Shown: in pieces, positions 38,604-46,710 of the stretch
How positions within the stretch are numbered: the first letter of the stretch is position 1
Layout: the number at the start of each line of letters is the position of its first letter
Assembly (NCBI GenBank): GCA_024235915.1
Contig: JACKLO010000012.1
Span: forward strand, 62,001 to 126,000
DNA length: 64,000 nt
Reading direction: 5' to 3'
Source: Burkholderiaceae bacterium
Lineage (GTDB): Bacteria; Pseudomonadota; Gammaproteobacteria; Burkholderiales; Burkholderiaceae_C
Notes under the pieces: generated by a model
Told to the model about the DNA's origin: nothing
The model's input: the letters and a program-made list of their open reading frames with translations, nothing else
Database searches by the model: none
Made by a program: the position numbers and the translations under genes

Positions 38604-39622
38604 TCGCCTTCCACACCGACGCCTTCGTGCTGCCGCTGCCGCCGGGGCACACCTTCCCGATGAGCAAGTACCGCCTGCTGCGCGAGGCGGTGGAGCGCGA
38701 CCTGCCGGCCATCCGCGTTGCCGAGGCCCCGCCGGCCAGCGACGGTGAACTGGCGCTGGCGCACACGCCCCGTTGGATCCAGGCCGTCAGCGAGGGGCTG
38801 ATGTCCGACGCGGAGCAGCGCGAGATCGGTTTTCCCTGGTCGGTGCGCATGGCGGAACGGTCGCGGCGCTCGGTCGGCGCCACGATCGCGGCCGCGCGTG
38901 CGGCGCTGGCGGGCGAGGGCGTGGCCGCGAATCTGGCCGGCGGCACCCACCACGCCTACGCCCACAAGGGGTCGGGCTACTGCGTCTTCAACGACGTCGC
39001 CGTCGCAGCCCGCCTGATGCAGGCGGAATGGCATCGCCAGCACCGTCAACTGCAGCGCATGCTGCGCGTGATCGTCATCGACCTCGACGTGCACCAGGGC
39101 AACGGCACGGCTGCCATCTTTGCCGACGACCCCAGCGTGTTCACGCTGTCGCTGCATGGCGAGAAGAACTTCCCGCACCGCAAGGAGGCCAGCGACCTGG
39201 ACGTGGCGCTGCCGGATGGTTGCGGCGACGCCGACTACCTGGCCGCGCTGGACACCGCACTGGACACCGCCTGGGCGCGCACGGCCGAAGCGCCACCCGG
39301 CCTGGCCTTCTACCTGGCTGGTGCTGACCCGCACGAGAACGACCGCCTGGGGCGCCTGAAGCTGACCGCCGACGGCCTGGCCGAACGCGACCGGCGCGTG
39401 TTCGCCGCGCTGGCCCGGCGTGGGATTCCGGTGGCCGTGAGCATGGCGGGTGGCTATGGCCGTGATCTGGCCACCACCGTGGCGATCCAGCAGCGCACGC
39501 TGTCGCTGGCACTGGAAAGCTGGCAGGCCCGCCAGGCGCAGGCCGCGACAATGGCCATCGAGGACATTGTGGGAACTGCGAAGCATTCGGGCCAACATTC
39601 GATGGAACAATCGGGCGCATGA
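38600..39622 (+). CDS. Histone deacetylase family hydrolase
   Basis: 340 residues from a GTG at 38600 that overlaps the fusion gene's stop as GTGA. The arginase/deacetylase fold is shown by LAGGTHHAYAHKGSGYCVFN (active-site histidine pair), VIVIDLDVHQGNGTAAIF (zinc ligands D and H) and YLAGADPHENDRLGRLKLT. Bacterial members remove acyl groups from small molecules such as acetylpolyamines, or from proteins. The substrate cannot be told. Probably the fourth gene in the operon that starts with the FHA protein. Confidence 0.9.
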   Translation: MIAFHTDAFVLPLPPGHTFPMSKYRLLREAVERDLPAIRVAEAPPASDGELALAHTPRWIQAVSEGLMSDAEQREIGFPWSVRMAERSRRSVGATIAAARAALAGEGVAANLAGGTHHAYAHKGSGYCVFNDVAVAARLMQAEWHRQHRQLQRMLRVIVIDLDVHQGNGTAAIFADDPSVFTLSLHGEKNFPHRKEASDLDVALPDGCGDADYLAALDTALDTAWARTAEAPPGLAFYLAGADPHENDRLGRLKLTADGLAERDRRVFAALARRGIPVAVSMAGGYGRDLATTVAIQQRTLSLALESWQARQAQAATMAIEDIVGTAKHSGQHSMEQSGA

Positions 39623-40317
39623 GCTTCACCCCGGAGACGATCGCCGCCGTCGATGCGGCGATCACCTCGCGCCGGTCCATCCGTGCCTTCCTGGACACCG
39701 CGGTGCCGCGCGAGACGATCGAGCAGATCCTCGAAGTCGCCGCCCGCGCGCCGTCCGGCACCAACACCCAGCCCTGGAAAGTCACGGTGCTCACCGGCGA
39801 CGCCAAGGCCCGGTTGTCGGCCGCCATCCAGGCCGCCTATGACGACCCGGCCCAGCGCGCGGCACACGCCGAGGAGTACGCCTACTACCCCACGGAATGG
39901 CAGTCGCCCTACATCGACCGGCGCCGCAAGGTGGGCTGGGACCTGTACGGCCTGCTCGGCATCGCCAAGACCGACAAGGAGCGCATGCACGCTCAGCATG
40001 GGCGCAACTACGACTTCTTCGGCGCGCCGGTGGGCCTGATCTTCACCATCGACCGCGTGATGCAGCAAGGCAGTTGGCTGGACTACGGCATGTTCCTGCA
40101 GAACATCATGGTGGCGGCACGGGCACGTGGACTGGACACCTGCCCGCAGGCGGCCTTCACGCAGTGGCACCGCATCATCGCCGAGCAGTTGCAGCTGCCG
40201 GCGCAGGAGATGGTGGTCTGCGGCATGTCGCTGGGCCATGCCGACCCGGCGGCGGTGGAGAACACCCTGGTCACGGACCGCGAACCGGTGGCCGGCTTCA
40301 CGAGGTTCCTGGCGTGA
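39619..40317 (+). CDS. Nitroreductase family FMN enzyme
   Basis: 232 residues. SRRSIRAFLDTAVPRETIEQ and then AARAPSGTNTQPWKVTVLTG form the FMN-binding N-terminal signature; GLDTCPQAAF and EMVVCGMSLGHAD follow as in NfnB-like nitroreductases. Reduces nitro groups or quinones with NAD(P)H. The ATG overlaps the deacetylase stop as ATGA and its stop overlaps the next GTG, so translation is coupled. Natural substrate unknown. Confidence 0.92.
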   Translation: MSFTPETIAAVDAAITSRRSIRAFLDTAVPRETIEQILEVAARAPSGTNTQPWKVTVLTGDAKARLSAAIQAAYDDPAQRAAHAEEYAYYPTEWQSPYIDRRRKVGWDLYGLLGIAKTDKERMHAQHGRNYDFFGAPVGLIFTIDRVMQQGSWLDYGMFLQNIMVAARARGLDTCPQAAFTQWHRIIAEQLQLPAQEMVVCGMSLGHADPAAVENTLVTDREPVAGFTRFLA

Positions 40318-41303
40318 AGCCCGCCATCCTGGTGGCCCGGGCCATCTACCCGGAGACGCTGGCCCGCCTGCGCGAGCACTTCACCGTCGAGGCCAACGAG
40401 GACGACACGGTCTTCACCCCGGCCCAGCTTTCGCAGCGCCTGCAGGGCAAGGTCGGCGCGCTGACCACCGGCAGCGAACGCATCGACGGGGCTGTGCTCG
40501 AAGCGCATCCGCAGCTGCGCGTGGTGGCCAACATGGCCGTGGGTTTCAACAACCTGGACATCGCCGCCTTCGACGCCCGGGGGGTGCTGGCCACCAACAC
40601 GCCCGACGTGCTCACCGAGACCACGGCCGACTTCGGCTTCGCGCTGATGATGGCCACGGCCCGCCGCATGGCCGAGAGCGAGCATTACCTGCGCGCCGGG
40701 CGCTGGACGAAGTGGTCGTACGACATGTTCGCCGGGGCCGAGGTGCATGGCAGCACGCTGGGCATCCTGGGCATGGGCCGCATCGGCCAGGCCATCGCGC
40801 GCCGCGGCGCGCTGGGCTTCGGCATGAAGGTGATCTATCACAATCGAAGCCGTCTGCCCGCCGATCAGGAAGCGCCGCTGGGCGCCACCTGGGTCGACAA
40901 GGCCACCCTGCTGCGTGACGCCGACCACCTGGTGCTGGTGCTGCCGTACTCGGCCGCCAGTCACCACGCCATCGGGTCAGCGGAACTGGCGCAGATGAAA
41001 TCCACGGCCACGCTGACCAACGTGGCCCGCGGTGGCATCGTCGACGATGCGGCGCTGGCGGTGGCGCTGCGCGAGCGCCGCATCGCGGCGGCTGGCCTGG
41101 ACGTGTTCGAGGGCGAGCCCGCGGTGCATCCTGATCTGCTCACCGTGCCCAACGTGGTGCTCACGCCGCACATCGCCAGCGCCACGCACCGCACGCGGCG
41201 TGCAATGGCCGACCTGGCCGCCGACAACCTGATCGCAGCATTGACTGGTGGCACGCCGCCGACGCCCGTGAACCCGGGCGTGCTGCCCTTGAAGGGTGTC
41301 TGA
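40314..41303 (+). CDS. D-2-hydroxyacid dehydrogenase (glyoxylate/hydroxypyruvate reductase type)
   Basis: 329 residues from a GTG at 40314 (GTGA overlap). NAD(P)-binding TLGILGMGRIGQAIARR in the middle, the catalytic arginine in LTNVARGGIVDDAAL, glutamate in GLDVFEGEP and histidine in VVLTPHIASATHRTR are all present. Best fit is GhrB/GyaR-type reductase of glyoxylate and hydroxypyruvate. It closes the plus-strand gene run and ends one base before the convergent MarR gene. Confidence 0.9.
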   Translation: MKPAILVARAIYPETLARLREHFTVEANEDDTVFTPAQLSQRLQGKVGALTTGSERIDGAVLEAHPQLRVVANMAVGFNNLDIAAFDARGVLATNTPDVLTETTADFGFALMMATARRMAESEHYLRAGRWTKWSYDMFAGAEVHGSTLGILGMGRIGQAIARRGALGFGMKVIYHNRSRLPADQEAPLGATWVDKATLLRDADHLVLVLPYSAASHHAIGSAELAQMKSTATLTNVARGGIVDDAALAVALRERRIAAAGLDVFEGEPAVHPDLLTVPNVVLTPHIASATHRTRRAMADLAADNLIAALTGGTPPTPVNPGVLPLKGV

Positions 41304-41304
41304 A

Positions 41305-41811
41305 CTACAGCTGCGCGATCGGCAGGGCCGGCGCGTCTTCGCCGATGCCCATGGCCTGGGCCAGGCGCGTGAGGTCCAGCTCCAGGCGTGCCAGGGTGTC
41401 GGCATCCAGCCTGTCCAGCGCCTGCACCAGCAAGCCGGTGTAGGGGCCTGGCGCCTTGGCCAGCAATTCGGTGCCGGCTGGCAGCAGGCGGAGCTGCACC
41501 GCACGTCGATCGGCACCTTCACGGGCTGTGGACACCAGGTCGCGGTCCACGAGCGCGCGCACCAGGTTGCTGGCCGTGGACTGGTGAATGTGCATGGCAC
41601 GCGCCAGACCACCCACGCCGATGCCCGGCTGCGCACCGATGATGCCCAGCGCCCAGACTTGCGCGCCACCGATGCCCACGTGCTTCTCCACCTGCTGGTA
41701 GTGCGTGCGGGTGGCGGTGAAAACCTGGCGGAAACGCTTAAGCACGCGTGCCGGCGCGTCTGGCGTGGGGGCGGCGGTGGACTCGGTGGGGTCGGCAGTC
41801 GGCGTGGACAT
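41305..41811 (-). CDS. MarR family transcriptional regulator
   Basis: 168 residues. A polar start is followed by RVLKRFRQVFTATRTHYQQV, the recognition part GGLARAMHIHQSTASNLVRA, and a wing with STAREGADRRAVQLRLLPAG. The ATG at 41811 was chosen; a start at 41832 would add seven residues. It is divergent from the ClC gene with a 77-base gap, so it may regulate that gene and itself. No clear palindrome was picked out in the gap. Confidence 0.88.
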   Translation of the reverse strand: MSTPTADPTESTAAPTPDAPARVLKRFRQVFTATRTHYQQVEKHVGIGGAQVWALGIIGAQPGIGVGGLARAMHIHQSTASNLVRALVDRDLVSTAREGADRRAVQLRLLPAGTELLAKAPGPYTGLLVQALDRLDADTLARLELDLTRLAQAMGIGEDAPALPIAQL

Positions 41812-41888
41812 GCGCGAATGATAGTGGCCCACCCGGACCGCAGCCGGCTGCCATGCGGGCGCGACGGCCGATCCAAGGAGATCATGTC

Positions 41889-43253
41889 TTGAGCCCGCAC
41901 CAGCCGCTGCACCATCCCGACTGGCGGGCGCGTCTGCGCGGCGAACTCACCGAATGGCGCCCATGGATCACCCGTGGTGTGGTGCTGGCGTTCGCCGCCG
42001 CCGCGGGCCTGGTGGTGGCCGGCTTCACCTGGCTGGCGGAGTTCGCGTTCCACCAGTTCCAGCGCATCGAGCAAGCGGCCTGGTGGGCGCCACTGTTGTG
42101 GATGCCGCTGGCCACGGCTGGCATCGTCTGGCTGACGCGGCGCTTCCTGCCGGGGGCCGCCGGCTCCGGCATCCCGCAGGTGGTGGCGGCGCTGGAGGAG
42201 ACCACGCCGGCCGGCAAGCGCAGCCTGTACGTCTCGATGAAGCTGGCCATCGGCAAGGTGGTGTTGACCTCGGCGGGCCTGCTGGCCGGGCTGTCGCTGG
42301 GCCGCGAAGGCCCCTCGGTGCAGATCGCGGCCGGCGTGATGCACAGCGCCCGCCGCTGGCTGCCGGACCGCCACACCATCAGCGAACACGGCCTGCTGAT
42401 GGCCGGCGGCGCTGCCGGCATCGCGGCGGCCTTCAACACGCCACTGGGCGGGGTGATGTTCGCCATCGAGGAACTCTGGCACCGGCGTGAACAGCGCAGC
42501 AGCGCGTTGCTGATCTCCGCCATCGTGCTGGCCGGTCTGATGGCGGTCTCGATCTACGGCAACAACAGCTACTTCGGCCGCCTGCTGGTGCCGCAGTTGG
42601 GCTGGACCTTGTTCGGCCCTGGCTTGCTCATCGCCGTGGTCTGCGGTCTGGCTGGCGGCTTGTTCTCCCGCCTGCTCATCGTGTCGCTGGCCGGCGGCAA
42701 GGACCTCTTCAGCCGCCAGCGTGCACGTTCACCGGTGCGTTTTGCCGCTGGCTGCGCGCTGCTGGTGGCCGTGATCGGCGTCGTCACCCAGGGCGCCACG
42801 TTCGGCAGCGGCTATGAACAGACGAAGATCCTGCTGGAGGGGGAGCGCACCGGCGAGTTGCTCTACACCCCGCTCAAGCTCGTGGCCACCTGGCTGACCA
42901 CCTGGACGGGCGTGCCGGCTGGCGTCTTCGCACCGTCGTTGGCGGTCGGCGCCGGCATTGGCAGTGATGTTGCGGCCTTGATCGGCTTCGCCGAGCGGCC
43001 GGCGCTGATCGCGTTGGGCATGGCGGGCTTTCTCGCTGCGGTGACGCAGGCCCCGCTGACGGCCTTCATCATCGTGATGGAAATGATCAACGGGCACTCG
43101 ATGGTGCTCAGCCTGATGGCCTGCGCGCTCATCGCCAGCGGCATCTCGCGCCTCATCAGCGCGCCGCTGTATCCGGCGCTTGCGCGGCTGCAGTTGCTGC
43201 GGCTGGGGGTACCGCTGGAGCCCGAAAAAAAGGGAGCCCACCACACCAGGTAG
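41889..43253 (+). CDS. ClC-type chloride channel/transporter
   Basis: 454 residues with about ten or more membrane helices. The ion path motifs are clear: GSGIPQ, GREGPSVQIA with the gating glutamate, and GVFAPSLAVGAGIG. The start is probably TTG at 41889, with AAGGAG eight bases before it; the nearby ATG at 41884 is out of frame and gives a two-codon peptide. No C-terminal CBS domains, so ClcB-like. Exchanges chloride for protons or lets chloride flow, for example in acid stress. Divergent from the MarR gene. Confidence 0.92.
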   Translation: MSPHQPLHHPDWRARLRGELTEWRPWITRGVVLAFAAAAGLVVAGFTWLAEFAFHQFQRIEQAAWWAPLLWMPLATAGIVWLTRRFLPGAAGSGIPQVVAALEETTPAGKRSLYVSMKLAIGKVVLTSAGLLAGLSLGREGPSVQIAAGVMHSARRWLPDRHTISEHGLLMAGGAAGIAAAFNTPLGGVMFAIEELWHRREQRSSALLISAIVLAGLMAVSIYGNNSYFGRLLVPQLGWTLFGPGLLIAVVCGLAGGLFSRLLIVSLAGGKDLFSRQRARSPVRFAAGCALLVAVIGVVTQGATFGSGYEQTKILLEGERTGELLYTPLKLVATWLTTWTGVPAGVFAPSLAVGAGIGSDVAALIGFAERPALIALGMAGFLAAVTQAPLTAFIIVMEMINGHSMVLSLMACALIASGISRLISAPLYPALARLQLLRLGVPLEPEKKGAHHTR

Positions 43254-43394
43254 AGGGCTCCGCAAAGGTCGCTTCTGTCCGCCTCGCCCACGCGGGGTGT
43301 TCGAGGCCAGTCCAGTGTATTTGATCAAATGCGATCGTGGCGTGATTTTTCACGCGCCGTGGGGTCATCGTGGTCGTGCGGAGACAATCCCGCC

Positions 43395-44831
43395 ATGACA
43401 TCTGCGGTCTCCGAACCCTGGCTGTGGGCGCTCGTCGCCTTAGCCGTGATCAACCTCCTGGTGCTCGTCGGGCTGGCCTTGCGGGGCCGGGACGACCGCA
43501 CGGCGGAACAGCTCCAGCAGCTCGAGCGCGACCTGCGCGACGAACTGGGCCGCCAGGCGCAGACCACGCGCGGCGACCTGGGCACCTTCCAGCAGATGCT
43601 GCTGGCCCAGCAGGGCGATGTGGCGCGCACCCAGAATGAGCAGATCGATGCCTTCCGTGTGCAGCTGGCAGCCACACAGGGCACGCTGACGCAGCAGGCC
43701 CAGGCGCTGCAGACCAACCTGACGGAGCAGCAGCGGGCGCTGCAGACCGCCTTGGGCGAACAACAACGGCAGTTGCAGGGTGCCCTGGTACAGCAGGCGC
43801 AGGCCGCGCGCGACGCCCAGGACGCGGCACTGCGCCGGCTCGCCGAGACCATGGAGCAGCGCCTGGCCCGCCTGCAGGAAGGTAACGAGGCCAAGCTCGA
43901 GCAGATGCGCGCCACCGTCGACGAGAAGCTGCACGCCACGCTGGAACAGCGCTTGGGCGAGAGCTTCAAGCAGGTGGCCGAGCGGCTGGAACAGGTGCAC
44001 CGCGGCCTGGGCGAGATGCAGACGCTGGCGCGCGACGTGGGTGCACTCAACCGGGTGCTGACCAACGTGAAGACGCGTGGCGTGTTCGGTGAGGTGCAAC
44101 TGGCCGGTCTGCTGGAACAGGTGTTCACGCCCGACCAGTACGCGCGCAACGTGGCCACGTTGCCGGGCAGTCGCGAGTACGTGGAGTTCGCCATCAAGCT
44201 GCCAGGCCAGCGCACCGACGGCGCGCCGTTGTGGCTGCCCATCGACGCCAAGTTCCCGCGCGAGGACTACGAACGCCTGCTCGATGCCCACGAACGGGCC
44301 GATGCGGCGGCGGCCGAGGCGGCGGCCAAGGGCATCGAGACCCAGCTGCGGCTGGAGGCGAAGACGATCCGCGAGAAGTACGTGGGCCCGCCGCACACCA
44401 CCGACTTCGCCATCCTCTTCGTGCCCACCGAAGGCCTCTACGCGGAAGCGCTGCGCCGGCCGGGCCTGGTGGAGGGCCTGCAACGGGAGCACAAGGTGAT
44501 GCTGGCCGGGCCCACCACGCTGCTGGCCACGCTCAACAGCCTGCAGATGGGCTTCCGCACGCTGGCGCTGGAAAAGCGCTCGGCCGAGGTCTGGGAGGTG
44601 CTGGGCGCGGTGAAGACCGAGTTCGCCAAGTTCGGCGACGTGCTGGCCAAGACGCGCAAGAAGCTGCAGGAAGCCGGCAACACCATCGAGGCCGCCGAGG
44701 TGCGCACGCGCGCGATGGCGCGCCAGCTGCGCGGTGTGGAGGCCCTGCCCGACACCCGCGCGGCGCAGTTGCTGCCGGGCGGCACGGCCCTGGCGGACGA
44801 CGCGGCCGTGGACGAGACCGCGGTCGAATGA
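43395..44831 (+). CDS. rmuC: DNA recombination protein RmuC homologue
   Basis: 478 residues. One N-terminal membrane helix (about 8-29), a long coiled coil rich in glutamine (about 35-210), then the RmuC nuclease-like domain: NVKTRGVFGEVQLAGLLEQV, LPIDAKFPREDYERLLDA, and TDFAILFVPTEGLYAEAL. RmuC limits inversion between short repeats; the fold is related to endonucleases. The ATG at 43395 begins the membrane helix. The MFS gene follows after 13 bases, likely in the same transcript. Confidence 0.92.
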   Translation: MTSAVSEPWLWALVALAVINLLVLVGLALRGRDDRTAEQLQQLERDLRDELGRQAQTTRGDLGTFQQMLLAQQGDVARTQNEQIDAFRVQLAATQGTLTQQAQALQTNLTEQQRALQTALGEQQRQLQGALVQQAQAARDAQDAALRRLAETMEQRLARLQEGNEAKLEQMRATVDEKLHATLEQRLGESFKQVAERLEQVHRGLGEMQTLARDVGALNRVLTNVKTRGVFGEVQLAGLLEQVFTPDQYARNVATLPGSREYVEFAIKLPGQRTDGAPLWLPIDAKFPREDYERLLDAHERADAAAAEAAAKGIETQLRLEAKTIREKYVGPPHTTDFAILFVPTEGLYAEALRRPGLVEGLQREHKVMLAGPTTLLATLNSLQMGFRTLALEKRSAEVWEVLGAVKTEFAKFGDVLAKTRKKLQEAGNTIEAAEVRTRAMARQLRGVEALPDTRAAQLLPGGTALADDAAVDETAVE

Positions 44832-44844
44832 TCCGCGGCGCGGC

Positions 44845-46038
44845 GTGAACGAGCCGTCGGCACCCAGCACCCCTTCGCCGGCCTTCGGTCGCCTGCTGGC
44901 AGCCCTGGTGGCCAGCCAGGTTGGTTTGCATGCGGCGATGACCGGGCTGCGCATGGCGGCGCCGCTGGACGCACTGGCGCGTGGCGCCACACCCTGGCGG
45001 GTGGGGCTGCTGCTGGCCTTGTTCGCGGCCGCACCGGTGCTGCTGGCGATGGCGGCCGGCCGCCTGGCCGATCGTTGGGGTTTTCATCGTCCCGTGCACA
45101 TCGCGGGGGCCCTGTGTTGCACGGGGCTGATCCTGGCGGCCGTTTCGGCCACGCTGAAGGGCTGGCCTGCGGGCCTGCTGCTGGCGGCCGGCGCCGTGGC
45201 GGCCGGGGCTGGGGCCAACATCGGTTTGATCGCCGTGCAGCGCACCGGCGGCATGACCGCTCGCGACCCGGTGGAACGGGTGCGCGTGTTCAGCTGGCTG
45301 GGCATCGCACCTTCCTTGGCCAACGTGATCGGTCCCGTCACCGTGGGGCTGCTCATCGACGCCGGTGGGTTTGCCGTCGCCTATGCGTCCTTGCTGGTGC
45401 TTCCGCTGGCCAGCTTGCTGGCAGCGCGGGCCGTGCCCGTGGCCGCCGCACCGGGTGCAGCAAGGCCGGGTGGCGGCGCGCCGCTGCGCGAACTGTTTGC
45501 GTTGCCAGGCATGAAGCGCCTGCTGGCCGTGAACTGGTTGCTGTCGATGTGCTGGGACGTGCACGGCTTCGCGGTGCCCATCCTGGGGCACGAGCGCGGC
45601 TTCAGCGCCACGACCATCGGGCTTGTGCTGGGCAGCTTCACGCTGTCGGTCACCGGCGTGCGGGTGCTGATCCCGCTGCTGGCGCGGCATCTGCAGCCCG
45701 CCCGCGTGGTGGCCGGCGCGATGCTCGGGACCGCGATGATCTTCGCCGTCTACCCGCTGGTGAACCAGCCCTGGCTGATGGGCGCCTGCGCGGTCGCGCT
45801 GGGCGTGACGCTGGGCTGCGTGCAGCCCATGCTGATGACGGTGCTGCACCACCTGACGCCGGAGGACCGCCACGGCCAGGCCCTGGCGTTCCGGTCGATG
45901 ACGATCAACGGCTCCAGCACCGTGATGCCGCTGCTCTTCGGTGCCGCAGGTGCGGCGATTGGCGCGGCGTCGATGTTCTGGATCGTCGGTACCCTGGTGG
46001 GCTCTGGGGCCTGGTTGGCGCGGCGGCTGCGGGCCTGA
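44845..46038 (+). CDS. Major facilitator superfamily transporter
   Basis: 397 residues from a GTG at 44845. About twelve hydrophobic helices; the MFS loop motif after helix 2 reads AGRLADRWGFHRP. A FRSMTINGSSTVMPLLFG segment in the second half is typical of drug-efflux type MFS proteins. Substrate not known. It lies 13 bases after rmuC. A short linker between halves (about residues 190-215) is alanine-rich. Confidence 0.87.
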   Translation: MNEPSAPSTPSPAFGRLLAALVASQVGLHAAMTGLRMAAPLDALARGATPWRVGLLLALFAAAPVLLAMAAGRLADRWGFHRPVHIAGALCCTGLILAAVSATLKGWPAGLLLAAGAVAAGAGANIGLIAVQRTGGMTARDPVERVRVFSWLGIAPSLANVIGPVTVGLLIDAGGFAVAYASLLVLPLASLLAARAVPVAAAPGAARPGGGAPLRELFALPGMKRLLAVNWLLSMCWDVHGFAVPILGHERGFSATTIGLVLGSFTLSVTGVRVLIPLLARHLQPARVVAGAMLGTAMIFAVYPLVNQPWLMGACAVALGVTLGCVQPMLMTVLHHLTPEDRHGQALAFRSMTINGSSTVMPLLFGAAGAAIGAASMFWIVGTLVGSGAWLARRLRA

Positions 46039-46059
46039 GCGCGCGGCCGCTCCCGGCCG

Positions 46060-46701
46060 TCAGAAGCGGATGCCGACCGTGCCTTCGGGGCCGGTTTCCG
46101 CGTCGACCGGTGTGGCCGGTGTCGGGGGCGGCACCGGTGGCGCATTGGGTGCCGGGGCGGGCAGGGGAGCCCGGGCCACCAGCGGCGCGGGTGCTGGCGG
46201 CGCCCAGTTGGGCGGCAGGCGCGATTCGCGCGGGTAACCCGCGGCATCGAGGTAGGACGTCCAGTCGCCCGACGAAAAGCCCCGCAGTGCCTGACCACCC
46301 ACGGTGAGCGAGGGCACGGTGCGCCCACCGATGGTGCGCTCCAGCGCGGCCACGTCGTCATTGCTGATGATCTGGCGCTCGGTGTAAGGCACACCACGCT
46401 GCTTGAGCAGGTCACGCCCGCTGTCGCAGGGCGGGCAGTTCTCGGCCGTGAACAGCGTGACCGGGAAGCGCGTGGCGGTCCGCTGCAGTTCGGCCGGCAG
46501 CCCGGCGCCCGGTGCGGCGGGTGCGGCTGCCGGGGCCCGGCGCCCCATTTCAGTGACCCGCATGCTGCCATCGGCTGGCGGCCTGTCGGTGTAGGTGACC
46601 CGGCCGTCGGGGCCGACGATCTTGTACTGCGCCCAAGCCGTGCCCGTGGCACCCAGCAGGAACGCCGCGGAGAGGACCGACAGGGTGTGCAGTGTGCGCA
46701 T
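46060..46701 (-). CDS. Exported DUF4124/glutaredoxin-like protein
   Basis: 213 residues. Signal peptide about 1-24 (ending TAWAQ), then a DUF4124 strand pair (YKIVGPDGRVTYTDRPPADG), then a glutaredoxin-like domain with VTLFTAENCPPCDSGRDLLK (CxxC active site), YTERQIISNDDVAALER and RTVPSLTVGGQALRGF. A proline-alanine-rich tail ends it. Likely a periplasmic thiol protein. DUF4124 joined to a glutaredoxin is a recurring pair in betaproteobacteria. Nine bases separate it from the prlC stop. Confidence 0.88.
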   Translation of the reverse strand: MRTLHTLSVLSAAFLLGATGTAWAQYKIVGPDGRVTYTDRPPADGSMRVTEMGRRAPAAAPAAPGAGLPAELQRTATRFPVTLFTAENCPPCDSGRDLLKQRGVPYTERQIISNDDVAALERTIGGRTVPSLTVGGQALRGFSSGDWTSYLDAAGYPRESRLPPNWAPPAPAPLVARAPLPAPAPNAPPVPPPTPATPVDAETGPEGTVGIRF

Positions 46702-46710
46702 GTGTGGAAT

